Positions 24,481 through 35,815 of a DNA stretch of 64,000 bases are shown piece by piece. The translations under genes were made by a program, and so were the position numbers. Below the pieces are notes generated by a model. That model was given only the letters and a program-made list of their open reading frames with translations. It searched no databases and was not told the DNA's origin. Position 1 is the first letter of the stretch, and each line of letters opens with the position of its first letter. The stretch comes from Rhabdornis inornatus (lineage: Eukaryota > Chordata > Aves > Passeriformes > Rhabdornithidae): the NCBI GenBank assembly GCA_013397075.1, contig VWZS01001918.1:520042-584041 (forward strand), given 5' to 3'.

Positions 24481-27400
24481 ATTTCTTTCCTTCTGTTTAG
24501 TTGTCTTATATAATTAATTAATGGCTCTCCCATCATTACTAGCATAGTTATCTTAAGTGCCTATTAATAAAAACTTACTATGACAAATCACCATATTTTA
24601 TCTATTTGTGAATATCAGCTTAAAATAATTTAGTTTAAGTAGAAATAGGGTAAGAGAAAGAATAAAATCCATTGCATAGCGGATTTTTTTTAAGGGAATA
24701 TTGTAAACAGAAAGCAGTTTATTCAATGAACAAATAAATTTGAATAAAACCCAAAATACAAAAAAACCAAAAAAACAAACCCAACGTGTGCTTAATTACC
24801 ACAGTCTCCAAAAATATTCTAGATAATATGAGGAAGTAATTTAGGGAATGATTGCCAAGAGTTGTTCAAGTAGCAATAAGCAATAAATTTAAGAAAATTA
24901 CACAGTTATGGAGTTCCTGGATTTGTATATTATGCCAAATAATCAACCATTTTTCATAAATATGACTGAGAAAAATAGTGACAAAAATCTAAGCACCACT
25001 TCCATAATAGTAATGAAAGTTCAAGAATCTTGCTAACACATGGAAACAATGACTTCATGAAAACAATGTTATTCTACTTCAAAGTAAAAAAAATAATTAA
25101 TTGAACAAAACATTAATAAGGTTTCTTAAATTAATATGGCAAAATGTTGCATTTCATCAAAGTTTAAAATGTACAAAGCTGATAAGTTCAGGAAATAATT
25201 ATGGACACTTAGTAAAAGATGAACAGAGTTTGTAACATTTTTATTTGTTCTAAAGTGACAAATGTCATGTGTTTTTCACAAATCTTTGCTATCTGTTTGC
25301 AAACATATATATAATTTTTAGTGTTTGATTTATTACTATGTAGAGGAACTCCATTAAAACCTTTAAATATTTTTATGCTTTCTTTTGCTTGACATGAGCA
25401 ATAGTTTTTTATTAAACCAAGTATTTCAGCTCCATGTAGGTAAGGCTCTACAGACAGGAGTAGCTGTAAATCACCCTCAATAACTCAGAATACTTAGAAA
25501 GGTTTTTAAAATTGGTTCTAATCAATTATACTACCAGAAAATTAGAGAAATATTTTGTGAGAATAGTACAAATTAGTTTACGCCTTTTCATTTCTTCTAA
25601 CTTATAGAGCTATTCATGTTGATGAAAGAGTCATTATTCACTTTAGATCATGTGACTTGGTTCATAGCTTTGCCTGGGTTGTCTTCTGAGCAGCTGCAGA
25701 AGTGAATCCAGAGCATTACATTTTCAGAAGCTTTGGGAGAAGTATTGAAAACTATGCCATGAATTGTTTTTGTCACATGTAATACATTATGCTCTAAATG
25801 ACCAGAAATATAATTTTCAAGAAGTTATTATATAGAGAGTATGCTGTAATAACAAATTGGTGTGGCCTGAAAATTAGTTTGATAAGGAACTATGGACAAC
25901 ACATTGTAAATACATTTATCACAAACAGCCACAAATGATAAAAAAAAATAATTTGCTAGTCCTTTGCTGATTGGCAACAATGCTAAGCTGTGTTTTCACA
26001 TAAATAAGAAAGATACTCTCCCAGTTAAAGAATTTATTTTACTTTTAGATGGAAATGTAATATTTCCATGCTTCCCCAGTTATTTACATTGCATGAATTA
26101 GTCTAATATGATGTCTAATATTTTGAGTACACAGAAAAGGTTTTTAAACTTCTTAAAAGACGGCAATCAGTATGTAGCTTGCACTCTTTTAATTTACTCT
26201 GCTCTTCTGAAAGTCTTAGTTTAACAAGGTGTTCATATACCACTTACAGCAAATTTCTTCTTGGACATTCATTAATATGAAGGGGTTTTTTTCTTTTATT
26301 TTATTTCTTTTTAAAATTTATTTCCTTCCCTTTAGAAAAGGCTGAATCTTGAAGTACTCCAGGTTCACACCCCAGCCTTTTCCTCCAGTCTCTCTCAGTC
26401 TAGGCAATTTCTGGAAATATTAGTGGCTCACTGGAGTAATCTGAAGAGATTTCTTCCCTGTTTGCTCTGTCACAACTCACTATGCAAAAATTCACAGTCA
26501 TGTGGGAGGTGTTAGTAATCCTTGTAGTCCTCTGAAAAATTTTCCATAGATTATACTCTTCACTTACTCTGTTTTTCAATAAAGCAACAACTAAAGGGAC
26601 AGTTGAGGGATTCAGGAAGTTTTGCCTCCTGTCAGATTCACATATGTAGCTCCCTGTCAGCCAGTCATCTTCACCTTCCCCTTGTTTCTTCCATGAAAAG
26701 CATTTCCACATTGCTAAAGGATTTTTTCTTAGAGCATGATGTAGTCTGAGCCCTACAACAAGAAGAAAGTTACATCTAGCTGAAGAACATTTGACCTCCT
26801 CCATGTTAAAGCCCTGGTAAGGTAAGAGAAAAAGGCCCCATGAATATCTGACTTCGGTAGCTCTTGTCTTTGAAGAAGACCTCTTTTTTCACCCTCTTAT
26901 TTCCTGTTAGATGAATACAGCTGTAAATAAGAATTCAAAAGTCTGAAATTAGTGTATTTACACTGATGAATAGGTACTGTTATTCTAAGGGGGCTTTGCT
27001 CAAGTTTCACAAAGACATATTAAAAATTGTTAATTTATTTTTATCAAGTTCTTCTTCTGCAGGTGCATTTGTTAGTCTATAAATACTTTCTAGCAAGAAA
27101 ACACAAGACTTCAATGGCCTTGCATGTCCCAGTAGAAAGTCATGACTCTAACTAGGCAGATTCACAGGCGATACTTGCAGTTTATAGAAATAGGCTAAAT
27201 TCCTACCACATGGGTCATAAGAAAACAATCACAGTCTCATAACATCAAGCTTAAAGCTCCGTAGAGACTATTAAATCATCTAATATAACTTCTCATATAT
27301 CACATCCCTTTAAACTTTTTTCAGTTACACCTATAATGAATCCAAACAATTATGCTTAACTAAAACATATCTACAGGAAAGACCTGAAGATATATGTTGG

Positions 27401-27625
27401 GTTCTCTACTTGTGTTAGTGCAAGCCAGGAGGACAGCTGGACTTTGAAGTGCAGGAAGCCAGCTGTGAGGGAGAGGAAAACCAGGAACACCACCAATGGC
27501 TGCCTCTGATTGGGATTTTATTTTATTGCTCTCACCAATGTCATTCCAGTTCTACCATTTCAGTTCTATATAACTTTACAGTTAGTTAACCTCAATGTTA
27601 AACCTTTCTGCCAAAGTTCTCATTT
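24481..27625. other. AT-rich unique DNA, no gene seen
   Basis: Very AT-rich through 24500-26330, with many A/T runs. The longest open frame of the window (26400-26804, minus, 134 codons) lies here, but it has no recognisable domain and no initiation or splice context, and I do not call it. No mobile element recognised. Confidence 0.5.
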
Positions 27626-27663
27626 AAATTATTTCTGAATTCAGAAATTATTTCTGAACTCAG
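27626..27663. repeat. 19-bp tandem duplication with embedded palindrome
   Basis: Two adjacent 19-base units, AAATTATTTCTGAATTCAG (27626-27644) and AAATTATTTCTGAACTCAG (27645-27663), differing at one base. The junction creates a perfect 18-bp palindrome ATTTCTGAATTCAGAAAT at 27631-27648. Confidence 0.93.
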
Positions 27664-27673
27664 ACCCATTCAT

Positions 27674-27710
27674 TCCTTTTTTCTTTTTTCTTTTTTTTTT
27701 TTTTCTCTTC
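27674..27710. repeat. Polypyrimidine tract
   Basis: CT-only stretch dominated by T runs, including an uninterrupted run of about 14 T. Low-complexity. Confidence 0.9.
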
Positions 27711-30479
27711 AGTGTAAGGATCTTCCAGACCTGTGAAGTTTTCCTGGTATTCCAAGATTAATAACAAATTATTATAATTGGACTATAAGTGCAATAGGAT
27801 AGCTTTAAAAAGTATCCAAAGGTATACCTCTGTGCTCATGTCAATTAGGTTGGATTATTTAAAATATTTATTCCTGCTAGACATATTTCTTCCTTTGCTA
27901 AGGATAAAATAATATTTATTGAACATTTGTTTTCTGCATCGCTACTGACTCCACTTCAAGGCAATGCTGACTAGACACAAACTAGGATTCCTGCTAGAAG
28001 TAGTGTAATTCTTGTACCATAATTACTCAGTTATGGTAGCTAGGTACAAAGCATGAATTCGAGGTAGTCCTGCAAAGAAGTTGTCTAAAAGCACAGGTAA
28101 ATTACTTGTATCATTGGTCAGAAGTATTCTGCTGTCCAAATGTCACAGGCAAAGGGGAGATTTCCTTGACCCTTGGTATTTGATTTGTCTGTCAGTGCTC
28201 CAGGAAAGCTGAGACGCTTGTGACTGATCATCTGTGCCGTTATGGGGATCCTTCACTGGGCAGTTCCCTGGATACAAGGCTGGTTTGACTGACTTTTTTG
28301 GGGACACAGCATAATGGAGATCCTTCAGTGGGTCTTCCCACTTTATTTGGATATATTGCCCACTGCTGGCAAATGATAATGCCTGTGAAGGACTTGCATT
28401 AACAGTTTATGGAATAACACTCTTTGTCAATATAAAAATGTGACAGGCTAAGGTTTGAGGACTGCTGGTGATAGTATCTGGCTGCAAAAATGTATTCAAA
28501 ACAATGCGCAGACAAGCCCCAGTACCCAATAAAAGTATTCAGTGTGCATGGAGTGGTTCTTACTGAATAGGCAAGAACCTACTTTCCTATTAGGTTATAT
28601 TATCTTTCTAATAATAGAAAAATTAGTGTTTTCGATGGAGGAGAAAAGAGGTTCAGCCCATTGGCTGATCTCAGTAGTTACACTGGTGTCTTCCCTAACT
28701 TTTCCCCATTGTCAACTTCCTTTTATAGTATTTCTTAACTTTACTCCTAGCCATCTCTCCACATCAAGTTTAGAATAATACAAGATAGCATAACCATACC
28801 AAGAAGGCCATAATGACAGCTCATCTCCTTGGAAAAATAATACCTACATGCAGCTTTTTCTCATCTCACCACTTTGAAGTGTCTTTTTTCCTGCTTACTG
28901 GAGTGACAAGGTCACAACCAACCAATAAATAGGATTGGTTCAGAATCCAGCCCATAATTTAATAACAGAAATAATGCTTTTTTTTATAATTACATTTACA
29001 AATCAATACTCATACAATTTTTTTTTTTGTTTTTGCTATCAAAAATAATGTGTTACGACAATTTTGTGTAGTGGTTTCTCATTGTGTGAATTTGGTGAAC
29101 CAGGAAATTCACAAATTTGTGGCAGGTTTTAGGCCTTAGGATTGTCTCAGGGTTTAAAGTTATTAATATTAAACATCTTGCTGAATGCATCAGTCCATAT
29201 CCTTCATCAGAGCTATTCACCACATAGGATGATGACAAAAAGACAACAGAGTGAAAGCTATTAGCTCAGCAAGAGGAACCAAGTACGTGCTTATCCTTAA
29301 AAAGAGGAATAGCAGTAGCTAATGTGTTATGAGAACCGATAAAAGCAATTGGTGATCAGAGCTGATCTCGTGAAGAATTTGCACTGATGTCAGGATAGTC
29401 AGAGAAATAAGGGGACAGAGTTAATTTTTTTGCCCTCAACAAAGAAAAGACAGCATAACAAAGTGTTATTACAGTCATAACATCTTCCAGATTCTGCCTA
29501 AGAACAAAGTCCCTGTCCAGATGATGAAGGATCACGTGAAGTTAAAGGGCAGATTCAGAGAGAAGAAAGGCGCGTATGACCTAATCGCAACCATGTGTAA
29601 CATCACTGATAAAAGGAGGACAGTGCAATCCTACATTGATCATGTGTTCAGCTTCTCAATAATTTTGACACCATCTGATGTGACCAGCTCTAGATTTCCA
29701 GATGTAGGAACTCTAACCCATCTCACTGAACTCTTCACAAGTTTCTGTCAGCAGCCAGAGAGAAGAGTATGAGCAGCCACACGCTGCAGCAACTGGTTTT
29801 CTCTTAGCCAGAGGGTGAGACAAGGATTGAGCACATAGGCAATAGTTCCAGGAAAAGGGTGGGAAGTATTTAGAAGAACAGAAATGCCTGAGCCTGGTAT
29901 TATTTGACACCTCTAAAACAACTTCAGATGCACCAGTGAAATGACCGACTTTGCTTCTACTACTTCTCCAATATAACGAAGTTGAAGAAAATAAAAAATA
30001 CGCTACTGGGGAACATAGCTTACCTCGAAGTCATGGAAGTGAAGTGAAATTAAATGGGTATGCTTGTTGGCTTATCAAAACAGCAGACAAGCAAAAATCC
30101 CTGTTGATGGTCTAGTTGTACACAGAGTGAACGGCTAATTCTTAAGGATCAGAAACATTTTGCCAATTAAGAATATTTAATTTTGTTGTGCGCCCTATAA
30201 TAAGAAGTGTGAAAGATTTTGGCATCTTTGATTCTTATACCTTTGACTTCTGAAAACTTAAGGGTATGTGCTTTGTTTCCCAATCTGGCAACGTATGTTA
30301 ATAATAGGAAGTTAACTGCTGCTGACAGAACAGCTGCAGCATTTGGAATATGACACTGTTGTTGAAACTTCAAATGAAGTTTAGAAAATTTCTCTCATAG
30401 TGTCACAGAGAATAAATTGCTATGTCTTATTTTGTTCCCTCATTAGTTTTTTAATTTAATAGAACATTTCATTCTAGTG
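27711..30479. other. Unique DNA, no gene seen
   Basis: No exon or assigned repeat. Two related words near 28244 (GGGGATCCTTCACTGGG) and 28318 (GGAGATCCTTCAGTGGG) suggest a small diverged duplication. An 18-base word at 29417-29434 is identical to part of the LTR at 1002-1019. The plus-strand frame at 29521-29772 (83 codons) has no recognisable domain. Confidence 0.5.
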
Positions 30480-30485
30480 GTTAAG
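30480..30485. repeat. Target-site duplication, left copy (GTTAAG)
   Basis: Six bases identical to 31172-31177, directly abutting the TG/CA-bounded LTR. Six-base duplications are typical of class II (ERVK/alpha-betaretroviral) integrases. Confidence 0.85.
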
Positions 30486-30682
30486 TGATGCCAGCCACCT
30501 CAGTCCACTCCAATCCTTCCCACCCAGCTAGCTCACGAGGTGGGGGGAGCATCAAGAGTGGCCCTACGCCCTCTCCCTGGAACTTCCAAGACCCAGGACG
30601 AGGGTAAGGCGCAAGCCTTATTGGCAGCTTCGGTGCCTGAGTGAGGCGAAGAGGCAGGAGGGTCCTTTCTAGGTTCCAGGGC

Positions 30683-30688
30683 TTTATT
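30683..30688 (-). promoter_or_regulatory. LTR polyadenylation signal AATAAA
   Basis: TTTATT on the plus strand, AATAAA in LTR sense (context TTAATAAAGCCC). It sits about 80 bases downstream of the TATA-like box, as expected for an R region. Confidence 0.75.
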
Positions 30689-30763
30689 AAGGAGGTGTGC
30701 ACAAGGCAATCAGGACAGGGGAAAGTATACCAAGAAAGGCGAAGAGACCACTCTGGCACAAAC

Positions 30764-30770
30764 TTAAATA
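30764..30770 (-). promoter_or_regulatory. LTR TATA-like box TATTTAA
   Basis: In LTR sense the context is GGCCTCTATTTAAGTTTG. It lies between the reverse CCAAT boxes (upstream) and the polyadenylation signal (downstream), which fits an LTR promoter. Confidence 0.65.
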
Positions 30771-31171
30771 GAGGCCCTCCCCCACGGGAGGGTACAACTC
30801 AAAAACCAATAGGAAGAACTTGGGGGCGTTACAATGGGAGGGATTCGGGATGCAGCGAACCAATAAGGAAGGATATGGGTGGATCATAACTTATAACATT
30901 CAATCATATAACAAGAAACAGATAACTGACATGGAACTTTCTCGAACAAGGGGTGTGGCCAGGAGGGATTGACAACTTGGTTGGTAGCGGCTAGGGTAAC
31001 TGACAGGGAAGGGTCTGGAACAAAGGGAGGGGTTTGGGCTAACAGACAGGGATGAGGGTGGGAAGGGGTGGTCCAGATCAGACCAAATCAACAGGGGATT
31101 GGATAGGGACAAACCATTTCAACAAATATAAATAACAGATTCACAACACAAGAAAATAACAAACTACAACA

Positions 31172-31177
31172 GTTAAG
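31172..31177. repeat. Target-site duplication, right copy (GTTAAG)
   Basis: Exact match to 30480-30485, immediately after the LTR terminal CA in plus-strand reading. Confidence 0.85.
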
Positions 31178-31189
31178 GACCTAGAATAA

Positions 31190-31560
31190 AGAGGGATAAT
31201 TAGTACATTTAGCATGAGAGACTATTCCACAAAGACTTCTGGCAAGATCTCTTCTTCCCCCCGTTCTCTGTCCTTCTTGGTGAGACCTCAATTTGATGTA
31301 AGATGTCTTCAGTGGGCTCTTCTTTACAGAACCGTATGCTCCGGAGTGCTGCCCCTTCTCTGAGGCAGGGCTGGGTGGATTTTTCTGTGGATATCAGCAG
31401 GTGTTTCTCCACTGCTTTACACAGCAGAGCCTGTTCTTGGAAGGGCTGGCTCTTGCAGGTATTGGCAAACGGTAGAAAACTTCCTTCCTTCAGTCAAACC
31501 ATGACCTTTATCACAGAAATTGGTAGGGGCCATAGAGGAAGGAACATTACCCATGTATAG
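31190..31560. other. Unassigned complex, GC-richer block
   Basis: About 370 bases of high-complexity sequence without homopolymers, clearly different from the AT-rich DNA that follows. An 85-codon plus frame (31303-31560) and a 67-codon minus frame (31209-31412) overlap here. Neither resembles a protein I know. The perfect target duplication shows this DNA lay outside the adjacent LTR insertion. It may be a fragment of an older repeat, a pseudogene piece, or constrained non-coding DNA. Confidence 0.4.
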
Positions 31561-32446
31561 CCTGAAATGCAGAATAGAGCTGTGAGTTCAAATTCGCTCT
31601 CTTCTGGTCCTCTTGTCCTTCACATAGAAGCTTGAAGAGATGATGTCACTTTTTGACTGGAACTTTGCCAGTGGTTCAGAGATTTTCTGGGAATGCAGAA
31701 TATATGAAATAATCCACTTAGCTCTCCTACCTGAGGTGGGAAATTTTGCTGCTCACCATTTGTATTCTTGAAATATGGGAGCTGAAAAGCTAGGGGAGTG
31801 GGGTATAATTGAAAGTGCCTGAGGCCTCAGTTGAAAAAATTACAGTATCAATCACAGAATGCAGTAAGTTTTTTTTTTTATTTTACTTTGATTGTTGTTG
31901 TTAACTGTACTGCATTTTGTATTGGCTTTGATGATTTACAATTCTAAGAATTCAGTATAAAAATGAGATTATCTCTTACAAAATGTATCTAAAATCAGGG
32001 AATTAATTAATGAAGTATTTCAATGCATTCTAAATAAAAATGATTTGTGGGTATGAAGTAAATATGAATAAAATATGAAGTTTGAAAACTTCATTAAACA
32101 GCTTTTTCTTTGTTTCTGTTCCCAAATCAAGAATAATTTTCCTCTGGTTACCTTTGAGGACTCATGGGATAACAGGAATGTCACTGGTGAAAACTGAAAA
32201 TTCACAGGAGTTTTGTTAAAACATTACATTATTTAACTGACTAAACAATAAAAATACACAGTGTTGTGGAGAGTATTTTCTACTTAAGGGACTATAATTT
32301 CCCAAGAAAAAGACATGATATATTTTCCTGCTCTAGTGGCACAATTAACTACCATGAATTCTATAAGGCATACGAGAAACACTTTAAATTGTATTCACTC
32401 TTCCCAGATATGATATCTTATATTAGTAAATAGTATTGATCCAGCA
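31561..32446. other. AT-rich unique DNA, no gene seen
   Basis: T-run at about 31870-31880 and general AT-rich sequence. No repeat family or exon recognised. Confidence 0.55.
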
Positions 32447-33218
32447 CTATCATAGGCTCATAGATTGGTAGAATGGTTTGGGTTGGAAAGGAGCTCTAAA
32501 GGTCATCTAGTCCAACCCCCCTATAGTGAGAAGGGACATCTTCCACGAGATCATATTGGTCAGAGTCCTGTCCAGCTTGACCTTGAATGTTTCCAGGGAT
32601 GGAATATCTACCACCACTGTTCCAGTGTTTCTCTACTTTGATGTTAAAAAATGTCTTCCTTAAGTCTAGTCTAAGTATACTCTCTTTTAGTTTAAAAACA
32701 TCATCCTACAGCAACAGGATAAAAAGTTTGTCCTAATTTTTCTTATTAGCCTTCTTTAAATATTCAAAGGACACAATCTGGTCTCTCCAGAGCCTTCTTT
32801 TCTCCAGGTTGAGCAACCCCAATTCTCCCGGCCTGTGTTTATAAGGGAGTTTTTTAAGTCCTCTGATCCTCTTTGTGATGCTCCTCTGCACCTGCTCCAA
32901 CAGGTCCAGGTCCTTCTTATGTTGGTATCCCCAGAACTGGATGCAGTACTCCAGGTGGGATCTCACCAGGGCAGAGCACAAGGAGTGAATCACCTCTCTT
33001 GATCCGCTGGCCACACTTCTTTTGGTGCAGCCAAAAGGATGCAGTTGTTTCTCTGGGCTGACAGTGCACATTGCCAGCTCCTGTGCAGCCTCTCACCACC
33101 AGCACCCTCAGGTCCTTCTTGGCAGGGCTGCTCTTGATCTTTAATGGTACTGGGTGTAAACCCGACTCAGGTGTAGACCTTGTGCTTAGTCTTGTCAAAC
33201 CTCATGAGGTTCCCATGA
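32447..33218 (-). mobile_element. CR1 LINE with end of RT ORF
   Basis: Minus-strand CR1. The plus reading starts with decayed terminal repeats (CATAGGCTCATAGATTGG) and GGTTTGGGTTGGAAAGGAGC, then 3' UTR. From about 33071 down to 32733 the minus strand keeps an open 112-codon frame. It corresponds to the C-terminus of CR1 ORF2, with the family's SREVI...LVRSHLEYCIQFWG...DLLEQVQR and ELGLLNLEKRRL blocks, and it stops near YLKKANKKN. The catalytic part of the reverse transcriptase is absent (5' truncation at about 33218). The element is dead. Length of the preserved C-terminal frame suggests moderate age. Confidence 0.93.
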
Positions 33219-35499
33219 CCCTCTAACATTTTAGGGTTAATCTTATACTTTATTCTCTTATTCTTTACTCTAAATTGTCCATGGACCTTTGCTTGGAAAA
33301 CAGTTGCCTCAAAAGAAGATTCTTACCTGAGACAAAACTTGTACATTGACATTCACAATTGGTGAAATCAGATTCTTATTTCTCACAGTTTAACTAAATT
33401 ACATTATGTTTTCCTTTCTCTTGTGCATTTTGAACTCTCTGGGTTTTGAATGTCAGTAGGTGGGTGAAAAAATAAGTTTTCTCAAATATTTGCCTAATTT
33501 ATAAAAACTCTGAGTAGAAGTGTTAAACTGATGACCTGGTATTTTTCTTCAGCATCTTGTTTTCCTATGCTATATAGATGAGATGAGGAATTTAAATAGC
33601 CACAGTGACAATATATATTTTCATTATTTTTCCTTTGCACCATTAGATCCTCCAGACAACATCCATTTTTATTCTTTAAGTCTAAGACAAAAATGTTATT
33701 TTAAGTCACATAGAAAGCCTCTCCAATCCCCCAAACTCTTAAAAAGGCCAAATTTCATTAAGTTAGTTATAATTTTTTTAGTTTCATTTGTAGAACCAAA
33801 AAGTTTCAGAGTGCAGAATATGACTTAAAAGAAGTAAAAAAACTGAGCAAATTTGTTCTTTAGCTCAATAGAAAAATGTAGGTACTCACTTCTATATGTT
33901 TTATTACTTGGTCCAGTTCTGTATATTGTTAAAAAATAGGGACATTTTCTCTTTTTAAGAGAATATGGATGAAATCCACCTGCCCTTATTTGGGCAACTA
34001 AAGTTAGTTGCCTATGCCTGAATTAGCCACTTGAGTCTCTTTTCATAGGCAATATAGAGAAATAAGTAATTTTAAAGTGAGAGTTTTAAAAAAAAAATCA
34101 GATGAACTGACTTTTGATGCAAAACTAAAAGAAACAGAAGAAAAAAATTGAGTTTAAAAATTGAGATATTCTTTCTATTTAATGTATTATTTTATTCTTT
34201 TAGCATGCGTTTTGTGTTTATAGCTCAGCTGTCAATATTTTCCCACTGGACAGCTTACTTCAGAATGAAGACTGTGCTTATCTCCTTAGATATGAATTTT
34301 GGAAAGCTTTATTTCAAGATATTACTTTAAATAAGAATTATGTTTCCAACTGCATCTCTGCATCTCTGCCTTCAGACTCTTTGTTAAGTTAAATTGGGCT
34401 CTAAAAATCATGAAACCCACTTCACTGAAAGTAGAAACATATTGGGTTGCTTAGATGTGTCTGGGGTTGGTTGGGTGAATGACACATCTTATGCCATACA
34501 TTTGATTCAAACCTGCTACTCTTTGACTAGCAAATAAAAATGAGACAACTGCGACAAACACAGAAGCGCTTCTGAGCATGAAACTCTCTTAGGTCAGACT
34601 TAGGAGTAGCACAAGGAGGAAGTCAAACCAAGAAATTATAAGTGCATACTCTCCACTAATAATATAGCTGTCAGTTTTCAACACCTAATTAGTGGTATGA
34701 GATCCAATAAATTTTTTCAACAATACTTTCTCTAGTCCCTGCAAGGTAAAAACTATCACTTTATAAAAGCATGTTATTGTCAAAAAGCTTAAGCTGTTCA
34801 TGTACTTCAAAAGATATTTTTTGTCTACTTGCTTCAAAATACTGACAGCAACAGCTTTCCAGGACTAACAAAGCATAGTATTAGGCTCAGCTGTTTCATC
34901 AGAAAATCATAAAGATTGTTGTGAAAAAGTAACTGGCTCCAGGTTTACATGAGTTTTTGGAGCAGCCACCTCTTGCATAATGCTGTGAAAAACCTACTTG
35001 AGACATGCAGCAAAACTGAATGGCCAGAACACAAGTGAAGGGGAAAATGACACTTGTTGCCCTCAAGAAATCTTGAATGTCAGCAACAGAAGAGTAGTCT
35101 ACTCTTGTTTTATACTCGCTTTGATTAAGGAATGCCATCCTTTCAGCTTTTGAACAAATCTTACTTGTTTTCAAATGACCAATCATAAGTTTAATACTAA
35201 GCATAAGCCTTTACATTTAACCAGTTGAGTGATCTCCTTTACCACTGCTATGAAATTAAAAAAAAAAAAAGAAAAGAATATTTTTGAGCATAGGTTGAAG
35301 TTTGTGTTCATATCAATGTTTAAAAATCATTAATAAAATTTATATTTTGAGACCTGATAATATTTCTTATTTTCTATACTCAGTCTGAAAATACATTTTT
35401 ATACTCATGTAAAATTATTATCATTATTATTCAAATTCTGTTGTTAAAAGTGTCAATCATTCTGATTATTCTTTTGGTGCCAACTAATTCGTGTTTATT
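33219..35499. other. AT-rich unique DNA, no gene seen
   Basis: No exon or recognised repeat. Short frames only (up to 101 codons at 34899-35204, minus) without domains. A-run at 35258-35270. Confidence 0.5.
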
Positions 35500-35815
35500 A
35501 GAGGGAAGTATTAAAAAATAACGGCAATTATTCTATAGTATTTCCAACTTGGATTAGATTACCTATAAATTCTCTAATTAGCATTTCAGGCTTGTGTTTA
35601 TTTTACAATTTCGAAACTTAAAGTTTATTTCAAATTTTCAATGTGGTAAATGAGTACCAAGGACTTTAAATGCAAACTACATTAGCCACACATATAGCTC
35701 ATCAGATTAAAAATTAATTATACACTACTGCAACTGTCAACAAAGATGCAGTGCCTTTGAATTCTGCAGTAATTCCTCTTGATGTCATCAGTGTTGCAAG
35801 AAGGTGAGTTTCTTA
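35500..35815. promoter_or_regulatory. Possible AT-rich conserved element (weak)
   Basis: Contains multiple homeodomain-type cores (GGATTAGATTACC near 35552, CTAATTAGC near 35575, TTAATTATAC near 35713) and a TGATGTCATC near 35779. AT-rich distal enhancers often look like this, but AT-rich DNA also yields such cores by chance. Confidence 0.2.

Larger units (their letters stand above)
30486..31171 (-). mobile_element. Complete class II (ERVK-like) solo LTR
   Basis: Read on the minus strand, this 686-bp element begins TGTTGTAGTTTG and ends GGCTGGCATCA, the canonical TG...CA LTR ends. Within it, in minus-strand order: a long U3 with two reverse CCAAT boxes (plus CCAAT at 30860-30864 and 30806-30810), a TATA-like TATTTAA (plus 30764-30770), a polyadenylation signal AATAAA (plus 30683-30688) about 80 bases downstream, and a U5 of roughly 180 bases. 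The GTTAAG flanks are a perfect target duplication. No retroviral genes lie beside it, so the provirus was lost by LTR-LTR recombination. Intact flanks and control signals suggest a comparatively recent insertion. The family name is inferred from duplication length and LTR structure. Confidence 0.88.

Noticed and set aside
26400..26804. Longest open frame (134 codons, minus strand)
   Set aside because: No recognisable domain or family motif, no promoter, splice or polyadenylation context, and lengths of this order occur by chance in 64 kb read in six frames.
29521..29772. Frame starting directly after CCCTGTCCAG, looking like a possible exon behind a splice acceptor
   Set aside because: The upstream tract is not a good polypyrimidine tract and the peptide matches nothing I know.
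30481..31112. Several overlapping Pro/Arg-rich frames
   Set aside because: They lie entirely inside the solo LTR and reflect its GC-richer composition.
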